Shown here in pieces: positions 22,390 through 32,074 of a stretch of 64,000 bases of DNA. Origin of the DNA: Rugamonas apoptosis (GTDB lineage Bacteria; Pseudomonadota; Gammaproteobacteria; Burkholderiales; Burkholderiaceae_D); the NCBI RefSeq assembly GCF_014042355.1, contig NZ_JACEZU010000009.1, positions 124,001 through 188,000 of the forward strand, in the 5' to 3' direction. A model generated the notes under the pieces. The model was not told where the DNA came from and did not search any database. It worked only from the letters and a program-made list of their open reading frames with translations. How positions within the stretch are numbered: position 1 is the stretch's first letter; every line of letters starts with the position of its first letter. Position numbers and translations under genes: made by a program.

Positions 22390-24960
22390 TCAGGCTTCCG
22401 CGATGCGCTTGGCGATATGGGCCAGCGCCTCCTCCACCTGGTCGACCAGGATCAGGCACAGGTCGCCCTCCTGCAGGCGCGCCAGCGCCGTGTCGATGGC
22501 GAGGAATTCGCCCGTGATCTCGGCGATGTGGCTGGTGCGCGGCGCGCCGTTCAAGCCGGCGCGCAGCAGCGCCACCACTTCACCATCGACCCGGCCGCGC
22601 TGGCACTGGTCCTGGTACAGCACCACGTCGTCGAAGGCGCGGCCCAGGATTTCCGTCTGCTGCGAGATATCCTGGTCGCGGCGGTCGCCGGCGCCCGAGA
22701 TCACCACCGAGCGGCGCTTGGCCGGCATGGTTTCCACCGCCTGCACCAGGGCCAGGATGGCGTCTGGATTGTGGCCGTAGTCGGCGATCAGGGTGGCGCC
22801 CTTGTAATCGAACACATTGAAGCGGCCGGGCGCGTTGTCGCTGTCGTTGGCGAAAGTCTTCAAGCCCAGGCGGATGGCGTCCCAGCTGATGCCCACGCCC
22901 CACGCGGCGGCCACGGCCGCCATCACGTTCTCGACCTGGAAGCCGATGGTGCCGTTGCGGGTGATGGGTACCTGGGTCAGGTCGACCTGGTGCATCTGCT
23001 TGCCCTCGACAGCCACCAGGTGGCCGTTCTCGACGTAGATGGTGCGGCGGCCCTGTGCCACGTGGGTGGCGATCACGGGATGGCCACGCTCGGCGCCAAA
23101 GAAGATCACCTTGCCGCGGCAATTGGCGGCCATGCCGGCCACGATGGGGTCCATCGCGTTGAGCACGGCGAAGCCCGCTTCGGCCACGTTCTGCACGATC
23201 ACGCGTTTCAGCACGGCCAGGTCTTCCACCGTGGTGATGTAGTTCAGGCCGAGGTGGTCGCCGGTGCCGATGTTGGTTACCACGGCCACCTGGCAGCGGT
23301 CGAAGGCCAGGCCTTCGCGCAGCACGCCGCCACGGGCCGTCTCGAACACGGCCGCGTCCACGTCCGGATGCAGCAGCACGTTGCGCGCGCTGCGCGGGCC
23401 GCTGCAGTCGCCGCTGTCGGTGCGGCGGCCTTCGATGTAGACGCCGTCCGTGTTGGTCATGCCGGTGCGCAGGCCGGAGGCCGTGAGCAGGTGGGCGATC
23501 AACCGCACGGTGGTGGTCTTGCCGTTGGTGCCGGTGACGGCGACCACGGGAATACGGCCGTCCTCACCTTCCGGGAACATGCTGTTGACGATGGCTTCGC
23601 CCACGGCGCGGCCCTTGCCGTAGGACGGCGACAGGTGCATGCGCAGGCCGGGCGCGGCGTTCACTTCCACCACGCCGCCGCGCTGGTCTTCGATCGGTTG
23701 CAGCACGCCGTCGCACACCACGTCCACGCCGCAGATATCGAGGCCGATCATCTGCGCCGCTTCCACCGCGCGCGCCGCCACTTCCGGGTGCACGTCGTCG
23801 GTGACGTCGGTGGCGGTGCCGCCGGTCGACAGGTTGGCGTTGTTGCGCAGGATGACGCGCTGGCCCTTGGACGGAATCGAGTCCGCCTCCAGGTCCTGCA
23901 GCGCCAGCCGGGCCAGGGCGATGTCGTCGAACTTGATCTTGGTGAGGGAGGTCGAATGGCCGCTGCCGCGGCGCGGATCGGCGTTCACCTGCTGCACCAG
24001 CTCGCGCACGGTGTGCACGCCATCACCCACCACCTGAGGTGGATCGCGGCGGGCGGCGGCCACCAGCTTGTCGCCGATGACGAGCAGGCGGAAGTCGTTA
24101 CCGGGCAGGAAGCGCTCGACCATGATGTCGTCGCGGAATTCGCGCGCCGTGTGGTAAGCCTTGGTCAGCTGTTCGCGGGTCATGACGTTGACCGTCACGC
24201 CCTTGCCCTGGTTGCCGTCCTTGGGCTTGACCACCACCGGCAGGCCGATTTCCTGGGCCGCGGCCCAGGCGTCGTCGGCGTCTTCCACCGAGCGGCCGAT
24301 GGGCACCGGCACGCCGGCCGCGTGCAGCAGCTTCTTGGTCAGTTCCTTGTCCTGCGCGATGGATTCAGCGATGGCGCTGGTGGAATCCATTTCGGCGGCC
24401 TGGATGCGGCGCTGGCGGCTGCCCCAGCCAAACATGACCATGCTGCCTTCCGTCAGGCGGCGAAACGGGATGTTGCGGGCCACGGCGGCCGACACGATGG
24501 CGCCCGTGCTGGGGCCCAGGCGCACGTCCTCGTCCAGGTCGCGCAGCTCGGCCAGCGCGCCCGTCAGGTCGAACGGGGTATCGGCCACGGCGGCATTGAT
24601 CAGGTTCACGGCCAGTTCCAGCGCCAGCCGGCCCACCGCCTCCTCCGTGTACTCGACCACGGTCTGGTAGATGCCTTTTTCCAGCGTGGGCGTGGTGCGG
24701 CTGAAGGTGACCGGGCAACCGGCTTGCGCCTGCAGGCTCAGGGCCGCCAGTTCCAGCACATGGGCCATGGGCACAGCTTCCGTATGGCCGGTGGGCTGCA
24801 GCGCGCTGAGAGCCGGGAAGCGGGTCCGCAAGCGGGCTTCGAAACCGGACAGCAGTTCAATATTCTGCTCTTCGGTGGTGCACGACACGATGGCCTCGAC
24901 AGCCGTGTGGTGACTCCAAAGATTCGGTCCGCGCAGCGCGCGGGTGCGTATGACTTCCAT
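22390..24960 (-). CDS. cphA: Cyanophycin synthetase CphA
   Basis: An 856-aa enzyme that polymerises aspartate and arginine into cyanophycin, a nitrogen and carbon reserve, using ATP. An N-terminal domain (MEVIRTRALRGPNLWSHHTA) precedes an ATP-grasp domain (about 200-450, with GLPVVVKPKDGNQGKGVTV and GGVVEVNAAPGLRMHL) that activates the aspartate backbone, then a Mur-ligase-like domain that adds arginine, with intact P-loop GTNGKT at 477-482. Length and all motifs match complete CphA. It follows cphA' by 127 bases on the same strand. The ATG at 24960 is chosen because the canonical MEVIRTRALRGPN begins there. Confidence 0.95.
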   Translation of the reverse strand: MEVIRTRALRGPNLWSHHTAVEAIVSCTTEEQNIELLSGFEARLRTRFPALSALQPTGHTEAVPMAHVLELAALSLQAQAGCPVTFSRTTPTLEKGIYQTVVEYTEEAVGRLALELAVNLINAAVADTPFDLTGALAELRDLDEDVRLGPSTGAIVSAAVARNIPFRRLTEGSMVMFGWGSRQRRIQAAEMDSTSAIAESIAQDKELTKKLLHAAGVPVPIGRSVEDADDAWAAAQEIGLPVVVKPKDGNQGKGVTVNVMTREQLTKAYHTAREFRDDIMVERFLPGNDFRLLVIGDKLVAAARRDPPQVVGDGVHTVRELVQQVNADPRRGSGHSTSLTKIKFDDIALARLALQDLEADSIPSKGQRVILRNNANLSTGGTATDVTDDVHPEVAARAVEAAQMIGLDICGVDVVCDGVLQPIEDQRGGVVEVNAAPGLRMHLSPSYGKGRAVGEAIVNSMFPEGEDGRIPVVAVTGTNGKTTTVRLIAHLLTASGLRTGMTNTDGVYIEGRRTDSGDCSGPRSARNVLLHPDVDAAVFETARGGVLREGLAFDRCQVAVVTNIGTGDHLGLNYITTVEDLAVLKRVIVQNVAEAGFAVLNAMDPIVAGMAANCRGKVIFFGAERGHPVIATHVAQGRRTIYVENGHLVAVEGKQMHQVDLTQVPITRNGTIGFQVENVMAAVAAAWGVGISWDAIRLGLKTFANDSDNAPGRFNVFDYKGATLIADYGHNPDAILALVQAVETMPAKRRSVVISGAGDRRDQDISQQTEILGRAFDDVVLYQDQCQRGRVDGEVVALLRAGLNGAPRTSHIAEITGEFLAIDTALARLQEGDLCLILVDQVEEALAHIAKRIAEA

Positions 24961-25087
24961 AAATCTGCTTATCCTGTCGTATTGTACGTCGTGGCGGCTA
25001 TCGGTTGACGCCATCGCTGGTGCCGGCAGGTGGCGCCTGGGCGCCGCTTGCCGCTTGCATAGTGTTCTTGTTCCTGTCGCGTGCCTG

Positions 25088-27253
25088 TCAGTGCTGCTGC
25101 TTCTGCGCGTGGGCGTCGTAGGTGCGCAGGCCGGCGCCGATCAGGTCCGGCGTCAGGTCCAGCGCCCAGGCGGCGGCGATGGCGGCCAGCACGGCTTCGG
25201 GCGGCACCAGCGGCGACAGCGGCAAGGTCGCCGTTTCGTCCATGCCGGTGGCCAGCACGATGCGGTCGGCGCGCTGGAACACGGCGCGCTTGCCCTGGGC
25301 CCGGTGCGCGGCCAGTGCCGCCAGTTGTTCGTCCACGCCGTAGAAAATCACTTCGCCGTCGCACAGGTCGGCCATCTCCACCACTTGCGCGTCGGCCGCG
25401 TTCAGCACGGCCGCGCCATCGGGCAGGATCACGTCGACCTGGGTGCGCAGCACGCCGAACAGGCGCTCCGGGCTGTCGATGTAGAACTCGCCCAGTTGTT
25501 CCTCGCTGGTCGCGCTCATCACCACGCCCACGGCGCACTTGTCGTAGGCCAGGCCTTCCGTCAGGATCATGCGCGCGCTGCTTTCAAACACGGCCGCGTC
25601 CACATTCTTGTTGAGCAGCAGGCGTTCGCCCGTTTCCCAGTCGCTGAAGCCATCCTTGGGCAGCAAACGGCCGTTGACGAACAAGCCGTCCTGGCAGGTC
25701 AGGCCCACTTTCTGGCCGCCGATCTGCAGCAGCCACGCGATCAGGCGCGCGGCCATGGTGCTGCCGTGGCCACCAGCGATGCCAACGATGGGCATGCGGC
25801 CCGTTTCGGTGACGCTGAACAGGTGGTCGACGATGGCCGCGCCCACATTGCGCGGCTTGCCGCTGGCCGGCTTCAAATGGGCCAGCAGGCCGGGGCTGGC
25901 GTTCACTTCGATCACGGCGCCGCCCTGCTCTTCCAGCGGACGGCCGATGTCGGCCGCCACCAGGTCGATGCCGGCGATGTCCAGGCCCACCACGCGGGCG
26001 GCCAGGGTGGCCATGGCCGCGACGGATGGATGCACCTGGTCGGTCACATCGAAGGCGACGTTGCCATTGGTCTGGATCAGCACCTGCTGGCCGGCGGCCG
26101 GCACCGACAGGGCCGTCATGCCCTGGCGTTCCAGTTCCAGGATCACTTCGGCGCCGACGTCGGCGCAGATCACGTTGAGCGGCGATTCCTCCGTCGTGCC
26201 GCGGCGCGGGTCGGTGTTGATCTGGCTGTCCACCAGCGCGTTGATGTTGGAGGTGCCGTCACCGGTCACCCACAGCGCTTCGCCGGCGGCGGCCGCGATC
26301 AGGCGCTTGCCCACCACCAGCAGGCGGTGTTCGTTACCGGCGATGAAGCGCTCCACGATCACGCTCTTGCTGCCGCCCTTGCGCGCGGCCAGGTGGTAGG
26401 CTTTCTCCACGTCGGGCTGGGTCATCAGGTTGAGCGACACGCCGCGGCCATGGTTGCCGTCATACGGCTTGACGACCACGGGCAGGCCGATATCCTTGGC
26501 CGCTTCCCACGCCGCTTCGGCGCTGGTGACCAGCTCACCTTCGGGCACGGGCACGCCGCACGAGGCCAGCAGGGTCTTGGTCAAATCCTTGTCGCTGGCG
26601 ATGCCTTCGGCGATGGCGCTGGTCTGTTCCGTCTCGGCGGTCCAGATGCGGCGCTGGCGGGCGCCATGGCCCAGTTGCACCAGGTTGCCGTCGGTCAGGC
26701 GGATAAACGGGATCTTGCGTTCGGTGGCCGCGTCGACGATGTTGCCCGTGCTGGGGCCCAGGCACAGCGAATCGACCATGTCAGTCAGCGTGGCCACGGT
26801 GGCGGCCAGGTCGTAGGGACGGTCTTCGATGCAGGCCATCAGCAGATCGCGGCCGGCGGCCAGCGCGGCGCGGCCCACCTGCTCCTGGCGGGTGCGGAAA
26901 GCCATCTTGTAGATGCCGCTGCCTTCGGCCACTTGCCGGGTCTTGCCGAAACCGGTTTTCATGCCAGCCAGGTTTTGCAGCTCCAGCACCACGTGTTCGA
27001 GGATGTGGCCGGCATACGTGCCTTCGCGCAGGCGCTCCAGGAAGCCGCCCCGCTCGCCCACGCCGCAGCGGTGTTCGAGCAGGTTGGGCAGCAAGGCCGT
27101 CAGGCGTTCATACAAACCAGGAAGTGCATTCGAGGGAGAATCTTCCAGCGCGCCGATATCCAGCCACGCCTCGATCACTGGGCGGTAGGTCCAGATATTT
27201 GGTCCGCGCAAATGCGTTACACGGAGAACTTCAATGTCTTTCTTCTTGGTCAT
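25088..27253 (-). CDS. cphA': CphA' (cyanophycin synthetase paralogue, altered P-loop)
   Basis: A 721-aa paralogue of CphA located first in the operon. The N-domain (VLRVTHLRGPNIWTYRPVIE) and the ATP-grasp domain (GLPVVVKPYDGNHGRGVSL, GGAVIEVNASPGLLAHL) look intact. In the Mur-ligase-like domain the P-loop region, which reads TGTNGKTTT in CphA, is AGGHGSTMA (493-501): the catalytic lysine is Ser498. The C-terminus is about 135 residues shorter. The second ATP site is therefore probably dead, leaving one active ATP-grasp site, as in the CphA2 group that reuses cyanophycin dipeptides. CphA' genes beside cphA are known from several beta-proteobacteria; the exact reaction here is not determined. 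The start has only a weak ribosome-binding site. Confidence 0.88.
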   Translation of the reverse strand: MTKKKDIEVLRVTHLRGPNIWTYRPVIEAWLDIGALEDSPSNALPGLYERLTALLPNLLEHRCGVGERGGFLERLREGTYAGHILEHVVLELQNLAGMKTGFGKTRQVAEGSGIYKMAFRTRQEQVGRAALAAGRDLLMACIEDRPYDLAATVATLTDMVDSLCLGPSTGNIVDAATERKIPFIRLTDGNLVQLGHGARQRRIWTAETEQTSAIAEGIASDKDLTKTLLASCGVPVPEGELVTSAEAAWEAAKDIGLPVVVKPYDGNHGRGVSLNLMTQPDVEKAYHLAARKGGSKSVIVERFIAGNEHRLLVVGKRLIAAAAGEALWVTGDGTSNINALVDSQINTDPRRGTTEESPLNVICADVGAEVILELERQGMTALSVPAAGQQVLIQTNGNVAFDVTDQVHPSVAAMATLAARVVGLDIAGIDLVAADIGRPLEEQGGAVIEVNASPGLLAHLKPASGKPRNVGAAIVDHLFSVTETGRMPIVGIAGGHGSTMAARLIAWLLQIGGQKVGLTCQDGLFVNGRLLPKDGFSDWETGERLLLNKNVDAAVFESSARMILTEGLAYDKCAVGVVMSATSEEQLGEFYIDSPERLFGVLRTQVDVILPDGAAVLNAADAQVVEMADLCDGEVIFYGVDEQLAALAAHRAQGKRAVFQRADRIVLATGMDETATLPLSPLVPPEAVLAAIAAAWALDLTPDLIGAGLRTYDAHAQKQQH

Positions 27254-27657
27254 GTTTCAATTCTTGTATCTTTGTTATCAGCCGTGGCCAGCCCGCGCCG
27301 TATTGTAATCCCTACGCCGTTACGCACTGCAAATTCCAGTCCTGGACTGCCACCGCCGGGTCAAGCTTGCTGCCAGAAAAATCTGTGCCGGCCAGGCATC
27401 GAATTTTCTTGGGGGCACTTTCGCTCGTCTGCTGCCTGCGCTCTTGCGGTATACTCGCCGCTCACGCATGCCGCCCATTCGCCTTGATTTCCGTCAAATG
27501 GTCACCCACTGACAGAATACCGTAAATAACTGCTTCCAACAGCCGCATCCAGGCCCGCCGAGCGCGTTTATTTCCGGGCAGGCCGCGCGGTCCGCCATTT
27601 TCCCTTTAGTTCACAGTTTTGCCATTTGGCAATGACCGACCCGGAGTACGTCACATA
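27254..27657. promoter_or_regulatory. Divergent promoter region, cphA' / ABC exporter
   Basis: A 404-base non-coding interval between the divergently transcribed cphA'-cphA and ABC exporter genes. It must hold promoters for both units. A TATACT hexamer occurs near 27451 on the plus strand, and on the minus strand TACAAT is present near 27300, but neither has a clear -35. No inverted repeat long enough to name as an operator was found, and no credible small gene. Confidence 0.5.
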
Positions 27658-29928
27658 ATGACAAGCACACAACTTTCCTCGCCGACCAGCCAGCCCGACG
27701 TGCCAGAAGCGTGGCGCTCCGAGGTACAGGCGCAACTATCTTCAGGAGAGAACGTTGCAAGTGCCCTGGAGGTTGACTTGGATCATCAACTACATTTCTC
27801 CAAGGGATTGGTGCTGGTCACACCGCAACGTATTTTGAGCCGCGCGCCGGGCGCCAAAGACTGGCAACAATGGCCCTACCGCCCCGGCATGACCCTGCGC
27901 CACCACGACCACGCGGGCGTGGGCCATTTGGAACTGGTGGACGAAACGGGCCGGCTGGGCGCCTGGCGCTTCACGCTGGGCCAGAACCTGCACGCGATCC
28001 GGCTGGTGGAACAATTCGAAGTATTGCTGCAAAGTAAAATCACGGGCCAGCCCGTGGTGCGCGACGAGCAGCACGTCTGCCCCAGCTGCAAGGCGCCGCT
28101 GGAGCCGGACCAGGAGGAATGCCCGATCTGCACCAAGGTGGTATACACGCCACCCTCGACCTGGACCCTGTTCCGCCTGTGGCGCTTCACCAAGCCTTAC
28201 CAGGGCCAGCTGGGCCTGGGCTTTTTGCTCATGCTGCTGAGCACCAGCGCGCACATGATCCCGCCCTACTTGACCATGCCGCTGATGGATAACGTGCTGA
28301 TTCCTTATCAGAACGGCAAGCCGGTCGACCCCATGCTGGTGGCCATGTATATGAGCGGGCTGGTAGGCGCGGCCGTGCTGGCATGGGCGCTGGGCTGGGG
28401 CAAGACTTATGTGCTGGCCCTGGTGTCCGAGCGCATCGGCGCCGACCTGCGCACGGCCACGTATGAACACTTGCTCAAGCTGTCGCTGGAATACTTCGGC
28501 GGCAAGCGCACCGGCGACCTGATGTCGCGCATCGGCAGCGAGAGCGACCGCATTTGCGTGTTCCTGTCGCTGCACCTGCTGGACTTCGCTTCCGACGTGC
28601 TGATGATCATCATGACGGGCGTGATCCTGTGCTCGATCGACCCCTGGCTGGCCGCCGTCACGCTGCTGCCGCTGCCCTTCATCGCCTGGTTGATCCACGT
28701 GGTGCGCGACAAACTGCGCACCGGCTTCGAGAAAATCGACCGCGTATGGGGCGAAGTGACCAACGTGCTGGCCGACACCATCCCCGGCATCCGCGTGGTG
28801 AAAGCGTTCGCCCAGGAAGCGCGCGAAGCGTCCCGCTTCCGCACCGCCAACAAGCATAACCTGGCCGTCAACGATAAACTGAACAAGATCTGGTCGCTGT
28901 TCTCGCCCACCGTGTCGTTCCTGACGGAGCTGGGCTTGCTGGTGATCTGGGTGTTCGGCATCTGGCAGGTGGCCCATGGCCACATCACGGTCGGCGTGCT
29001 GTCGGCCTTCATCGCCTACAGCAGCCGCTTCTACGGCCGGCTCGATTCCATGAGCCGGATCGTGTCCGTGACCCAGAAATCCGCCTCGGCCGCCAAGCGC
29101 ATCTTCGACATCCTGGACCACGTATCGTCCGTCCCAGAACCCACCAACCCGGTCAAGCTGGCCAAGGTGGAAGGCAATATCACGCTGCGCGAAGTGGGCT
29201 TCCGCTACGGTAACCGCGCCGTCAACCGCGGCATCAGCCTCGATATCAAGGCCGGCGAGATGATCGGCCTGGTGGGCCATTCCGGTTCCGGCAAGAGCAC
29301 GCTGGTCAACCTGATCTGCCGCTTCTACGACGTGTCCGAAGGCGCCATCATGCTCGATGGCGTGGATATCCGCGCCTTCCCCGTGTCCGACTACCGCCGC
29401 AACATCGGCCTGGTGCTGCAGGAGCCATTCCTGTTCTTCGGCACCATCGCCGAGAACATCGCCTACGGCAAGCCGGAAGCGACGCGCGAGCAGATCATCG
29501 CCGCCGCCCGCGCCGCGCACGCGCACGAATTCATCCTGCGCCTGCCGCAAGGCTACGACTCGATGGTGGGCGAACGGGGCCAGGGCCTGTCGGGCGGCGA
29601 GCGCCAGCGCATCTCCATCGCGCGCGCGCTGCTGATCGATCCGAAGATCCTGATCCTGGACGAAGCCACTTCCTCGGTCGACTCGGAAACGGAAAAGGAA
29701 ATCCAGAAGGCGCTCGACAACCTGGTGCACGGCCGCACCACGATCGCCATCGCCCACCGTCTGTCCACGCTGCAGAAGGCCGACCGGCTGGTGGTGCTGG
29801 ACCGCGGCGTGGTGGTGGAGGAAGGCGCGCACGACGACCTGATGGCGCGCGAAGGCGCTTATCACCGCCTGTACACGGCCCAGGCCCGCAACGTGGACGT
29901 CGATCCCGACGACAGCAGCTCCGATTAA
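27658..29928 (+). CDS. Cyanophycin-associated ABC exporter with N-terminal zinc ribbon
   Basis: A 756-aa half-transporter. The first 130 residues resemble a bacterial PH-like domain (GENVASALEVD, GLVLVTPQRILSR), followed by a zinc ribbon with C141, C144, C155 and C158 (CPSC...CPIC). A six-helix ABC_membrane domain covers about 165-470, then the ATPase: Walker A GHSGSGKST at 540-548, signature LSGGERQRIS, Walker B ILILDEATSS. Exporters of this type sit beside cphA in beta-proteobacteria and are named as cyanophycin-metabolism-associated; the substrate is unknown. It is divergent from cphA' and followed 9 bases later by its DUF1854 partner. The ATG at 27658 starts the conserved protein; a TTG at 27619 is less likely. 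Confidence 0.9.
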   Translation: MTSTQLSSPTSQPDVPEAWRSEVQAQLSSGENVASALEVDLDHQLHFSKGLVLVTPQRILSRAPGAKDWQQWPYRPGMTLRHHDHAGVGHLELVDETGRLGAWRFTLGQNLHAIRLVEQFEVLLQSKITGQPVVRDEQHVCPSCKAPLEPDQEECPICTKVVYTPPSTWTLFRLWRFTKPYQGQLGLGFLLMLLSTSAHMIPPYLTMPLMDNVLIPYQNGKPVDPMLVAMYMSGLVGAAVLAWALGWGKTYVLALVSERIGADLRTATYEHLLKLSLEYFGGKRTGDLMSRIGSESDRICVFLSLHLLDFASDVLMIIMTGVILCSIDPWLAAVTLLPLPFIAWLIHVVRDKLRTGFEKIDRVWGEVTNVLADTIPGIRVVKAFAQEAREASRFRTANKHNLAVNDKLNKIWSLFSPTVSFLTELGLLVIWVFGIWQVAHGHITVGVLSAFIAYSSRFYGRLDSMSRIVSVTQKSASAAKRIFDILDHVSSVPEPTNPVKLAKVEGNITLREVGFRYGNRAVNRGISLDIKAGEMIGLVGHSGSGKSTLVNLICRFYDVSEGAIMLDGVDIRAFPVSDYRRNIGLVLQEPFLFFGTIAENIAYGKPEATREQIIAAARAAHAHEFILRLPQGYDSMVGERGQGLSGGERQRISIARALLIDPKILILDEATSSVDSETEKEIQKALDNLVHGRTTIAIAHRLSTLQKADRLVVLDRGVVVEEGAHDDLMAREGAYHRLYTAQARNVDVDPDDSSSD

Positions 29929-29937
29929 GAACAGATC

Positions 29938-30408
29938 ATGACCACTACCCGCTTTGAATTAGTCCGCAATACCTTTGGCCGTTTGGTGCTCACCACCGAG
30001 GATGGCCAGGTGTTCGAAAACGTGGCGCCGGCGCGCGCCTTCCCCGTGCAGGCGCCGCAGGAGGGCATCGCCCTGGTGTGCACCGATGGCAAGGAGGTGG
30101 GCTGGATCGACAAGCTCGACGACCTGCCGCCGGCCATCGCCGCGCTGGTGCGCGAGGAACTGGGAGGACGCGAGTTCATGCCCGAGATTTCGCGCATCCT
30201 CAGCGTGACCAGCTATGCCACGCCGTGCACGTGGAAAGTCCACACGGATCGCGGCGACACGGAATTCGTGCTGCGCGGCGAGGAAGACATACGCCGCATC
30301 GGTCCTGATACCCTTTTGGTATCAGACATCCACGGCATCCACTTCCTGATCCGCGACGCGCACGAGCTCGACAAGCACAGCAAGAAGATCCTGGACCGCT
30401 TCCTGTAA
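29938..30408 (+). CDS. DUF1854 cyanophycin-associated protein
   Basis: A 156-aa soluble protein of the DUF1854 family, which co-occurs with cphA and the zinc-ribbon ABC exporter. It begins RFELVRNTFGRLVLTTEDGQ and contains PQEGIALVCTDGKEVGWIDKLDDLP, then ILSVTSYATPCTWKVHTDRG and IHFLIRD near the end. It starts 9 bases after the exporter stop, so the two form an operon. The conserved partnership suggests an accessory role for the exporter; no biochemical function is known to me. Confidence 0.88.
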   Translation: MTTTRFELVRNTFGRLVLTTEDGQVFENVAPARAFPVQAPQEGIALVCTDGKEVGWIDKLDDLPPAIAALVREELGGREFMPEISRILSVTSYATPCTWKVHTDRGDTEFVLRGEEDIRRIGPDTLLVSDIHGIHFLIRDAHELDKHSKKILDRFL

Positions 30409-30426
30409 GCGCCACGCCATCGCCAG

Positions 30427-31308
30427 CTACTTGCCAAAGCGCTCCATCACAAATTCGATGAAGCTGGTCCGCTTGGGCGTAGCCTGGCGGTCGCGCGGGT
30501 AGACCAGGTGCATGGGGCGCGCGGGCGGCACGTGTTCTTGCAGCAGCCGCACCAGCTGGCCGCTGCGTAACTCCTCCTGCAGCACGATCTCGGCCTGCAT
30601 TACGATGCCCAGCCCGGCCAGCGCGGCGCGCTTCAGCGCTTGCCCGTTGTTGGAGCGGAAGCGGCTTGGCGGCGGCGTGCATTGCTGATCGTCCCCGTCC
30701 AGACGCCAACGCAGCAGCCGCTTCCAGTGCAGGAAATCGAGGCACTGATGCTGCGCCAGATCAGCCGCCGTGCGCGGCCAGCCATGCCGTTCCAGATACG
30801 ATGGCGCGGCGCAGATCACCATCCCGTAGGCCCGCAGCGGCCGCGCCACCAACGCCGAATCGTCGAGCGCGCCGATACGAATGGCCGCGTCGAAGCCCTC
30901 GTCGACGATGTTCACCACGCGCGGTCCCAAGTCCAGATCAACCGACACTTCGGGGTGCTGCGCCAGGTAGTCGGCCAGCGCCGGCGCCAGGCATTCGCTG
31001 CCAAAGGCCACCGGCGCGCTCACCTTGAGCGTGCCGCGCGCCCCGCTGCGCATGGCTTCGGCGCCCGTATCGGCCTGCCGCACCAGGGCCAGGATCTGCA
31101 GGCATTGCTGGTGGTAGCGGGCGCCGATCTCGGTCAGCGCCTGGCGGCGCGTGGTGCGCGTGAGCAGGCACGCGCCCAGCTGCTGCTCCAGGCTGGCGAT
31201 GTGCTTGCCCACCATGACGGTGGACATCTCGAACTGGCGCGCGGCCGCCGTGAAACTGCCCGCCCCTACCACGCCCGCGAATACCTCCATGCTGCGCAAT
31301 TTGTCCAT
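30427..31308 (-). CDS. LysR-family transcriptional regulator
   Basis: A 293-aa LysR-type regulator with the N-terminal helix-turn-helix (MDKLRSMEVFAGVVGAGSFT, MSTVMVGKHIASLEQQLGACLL) and an effector domain starting at GTLKVSAPVAFG. It belongs to the large CrgA/DmlR-like group common in Burkholderiales. It is divergent from the glutathione S-transferase gene across a 106-base gap and probably controls it. It converges with the DUF1854 gene 18 bases apart. Confidence 0.9.
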   Translation of the reverse strand: MDKLRSMEVFAGVVGAGSFTAAARQFEMSTVMVGKHIASLEQQLGACLLTRTTRRQALTEIGARYHQQCLQILALVRQADTGAEAMRSGARGTLKVSAPVAFGSECLAPALADYLAQHPEVSVDLDLGPRVVNIVDEGFDAAIRIGALDDSALVARPLRAYGMVICAAPSYLERHGWPRTAADLAQHQCLDFLHWKRLLRWRLDGDDQQCTPPPSRFRSNNGQALKRAALAGLGIVMQAEIVLQEELRSGQLVRLLQEHVPPARPMHLVYPRDRQATPKRTSFIEFVMERFGK

Positions 31309-31414
31309 GCGGATTACGAATCGATGGTTAATAGTATTGAAAATTATAGATTATTTATCTGCCGGCCATTCGCTGCCATACTGTCCACTATTCGAAACCG
31401 AGGAGTATCTGAAC

Positions 31415-32038
31415 ATGCTGACCATCCTGGGCCATGCCGTGTCGATCAATGTGCGCAAAGTGCTGTGGACCTGTGCCGAACTGGATTTGCCGTACACGCT
31501 CGAAGCATGGGGTGGCGCCGGCCAGTCCACCGCTGCGCCAGCGTTCCTGGCACTCAATCCGAACGCCACCGTGCCGGTGCTGGTGGACGGCGATCTGGTG
31601 CTGTGGGAATCGAACACGATCTGCCGCTACCTGGCCGCGCGCTACGGCGATGGCGCGCTGCTGCCGGCCGCCGCCGCGCCGCGTGCGCAAGTGGAACAGT
31701 GGATGGACTGGCAAGCCACGGACCTCAACAGCGCATGGCGCTACGCCTTCATGCATCTGGTGCGACGTCACCCGGGGTTCGGTGACGCGGCGGCGGCCGA
31801 AGCCAGCGTACAGGACTGGAATCGCCGCATGGCCATCCTCGACACGCAGTTGGCGCACACGGGCGCCTATGTGGCGGGATCGGACTTCTCGCTGGCCGAC
31901 GTGGTGATCGGCCTGTCCGTGAACCGCTGGCTGCTGTCGCCCATCGTGCGCCCGGAATTGCCCGCCGTCGCGGCCTACTACCAACGGCTGCTGCAACGGC
32001 CTGGCTTTATCACCCATGGCGCCAATGGCTTGCCTTGA
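31415..32038 (+). CDS. Glutathione S-transferase
   Basis: A 207-aa GST. The N-terminal thioredoxin-like domain contains ILGHAVSINVRKVLW (active-site Ser/Asn region), NPNATVPVLVDGD with the cis-proline, and LWESNTICRYLAARYG (glutathione-binding Glu-Ser). An all-helical C-domain follows, with GSDFSLADVVIGLSVNRW. The pattern is that of the theta/beta-like bacterial GSTs, which conjugate or reduce electrophiles. GAGGAG precedes the ATG by 10 bases. It is divergent from a LysR gene and followed 36 bases later by a LysE-type exporter, with which it may be co-transcribed. Confidence 0.92.
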   Translation: MLTILGHAVSINVRKVLWTCAELDLPYTLEAWGGAGQSTAAPAFLALNPNATVPVLVDGDLVLWESNTICRYLAARYGDGALLPAAAAPRAQVEQWMDWQATDLNSAWRYAFMHLVRRHPGFGDAAAAEASVQDWNRRMAILDTQLAHTGAYVAGSDFSLADVVIGLSVNRWLLSPIVRPELPAVAAYYQRLLQRPGFITHGANGLP

Positions 32039-32074
32039 CGCCCTCGCACCTAACTTGACGACCGCGCATACATC

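Noticed and set aside
22294-25008. Plus-strand frame of about 900 codons antisense to cphA, and similar long frames antisense to cphA' and the ABC exporter
   Set aside because: The sense strands encode complete, motif-bearing enzymes; the antisense products are His/Ala/Gly-rich low-complexity shadows.
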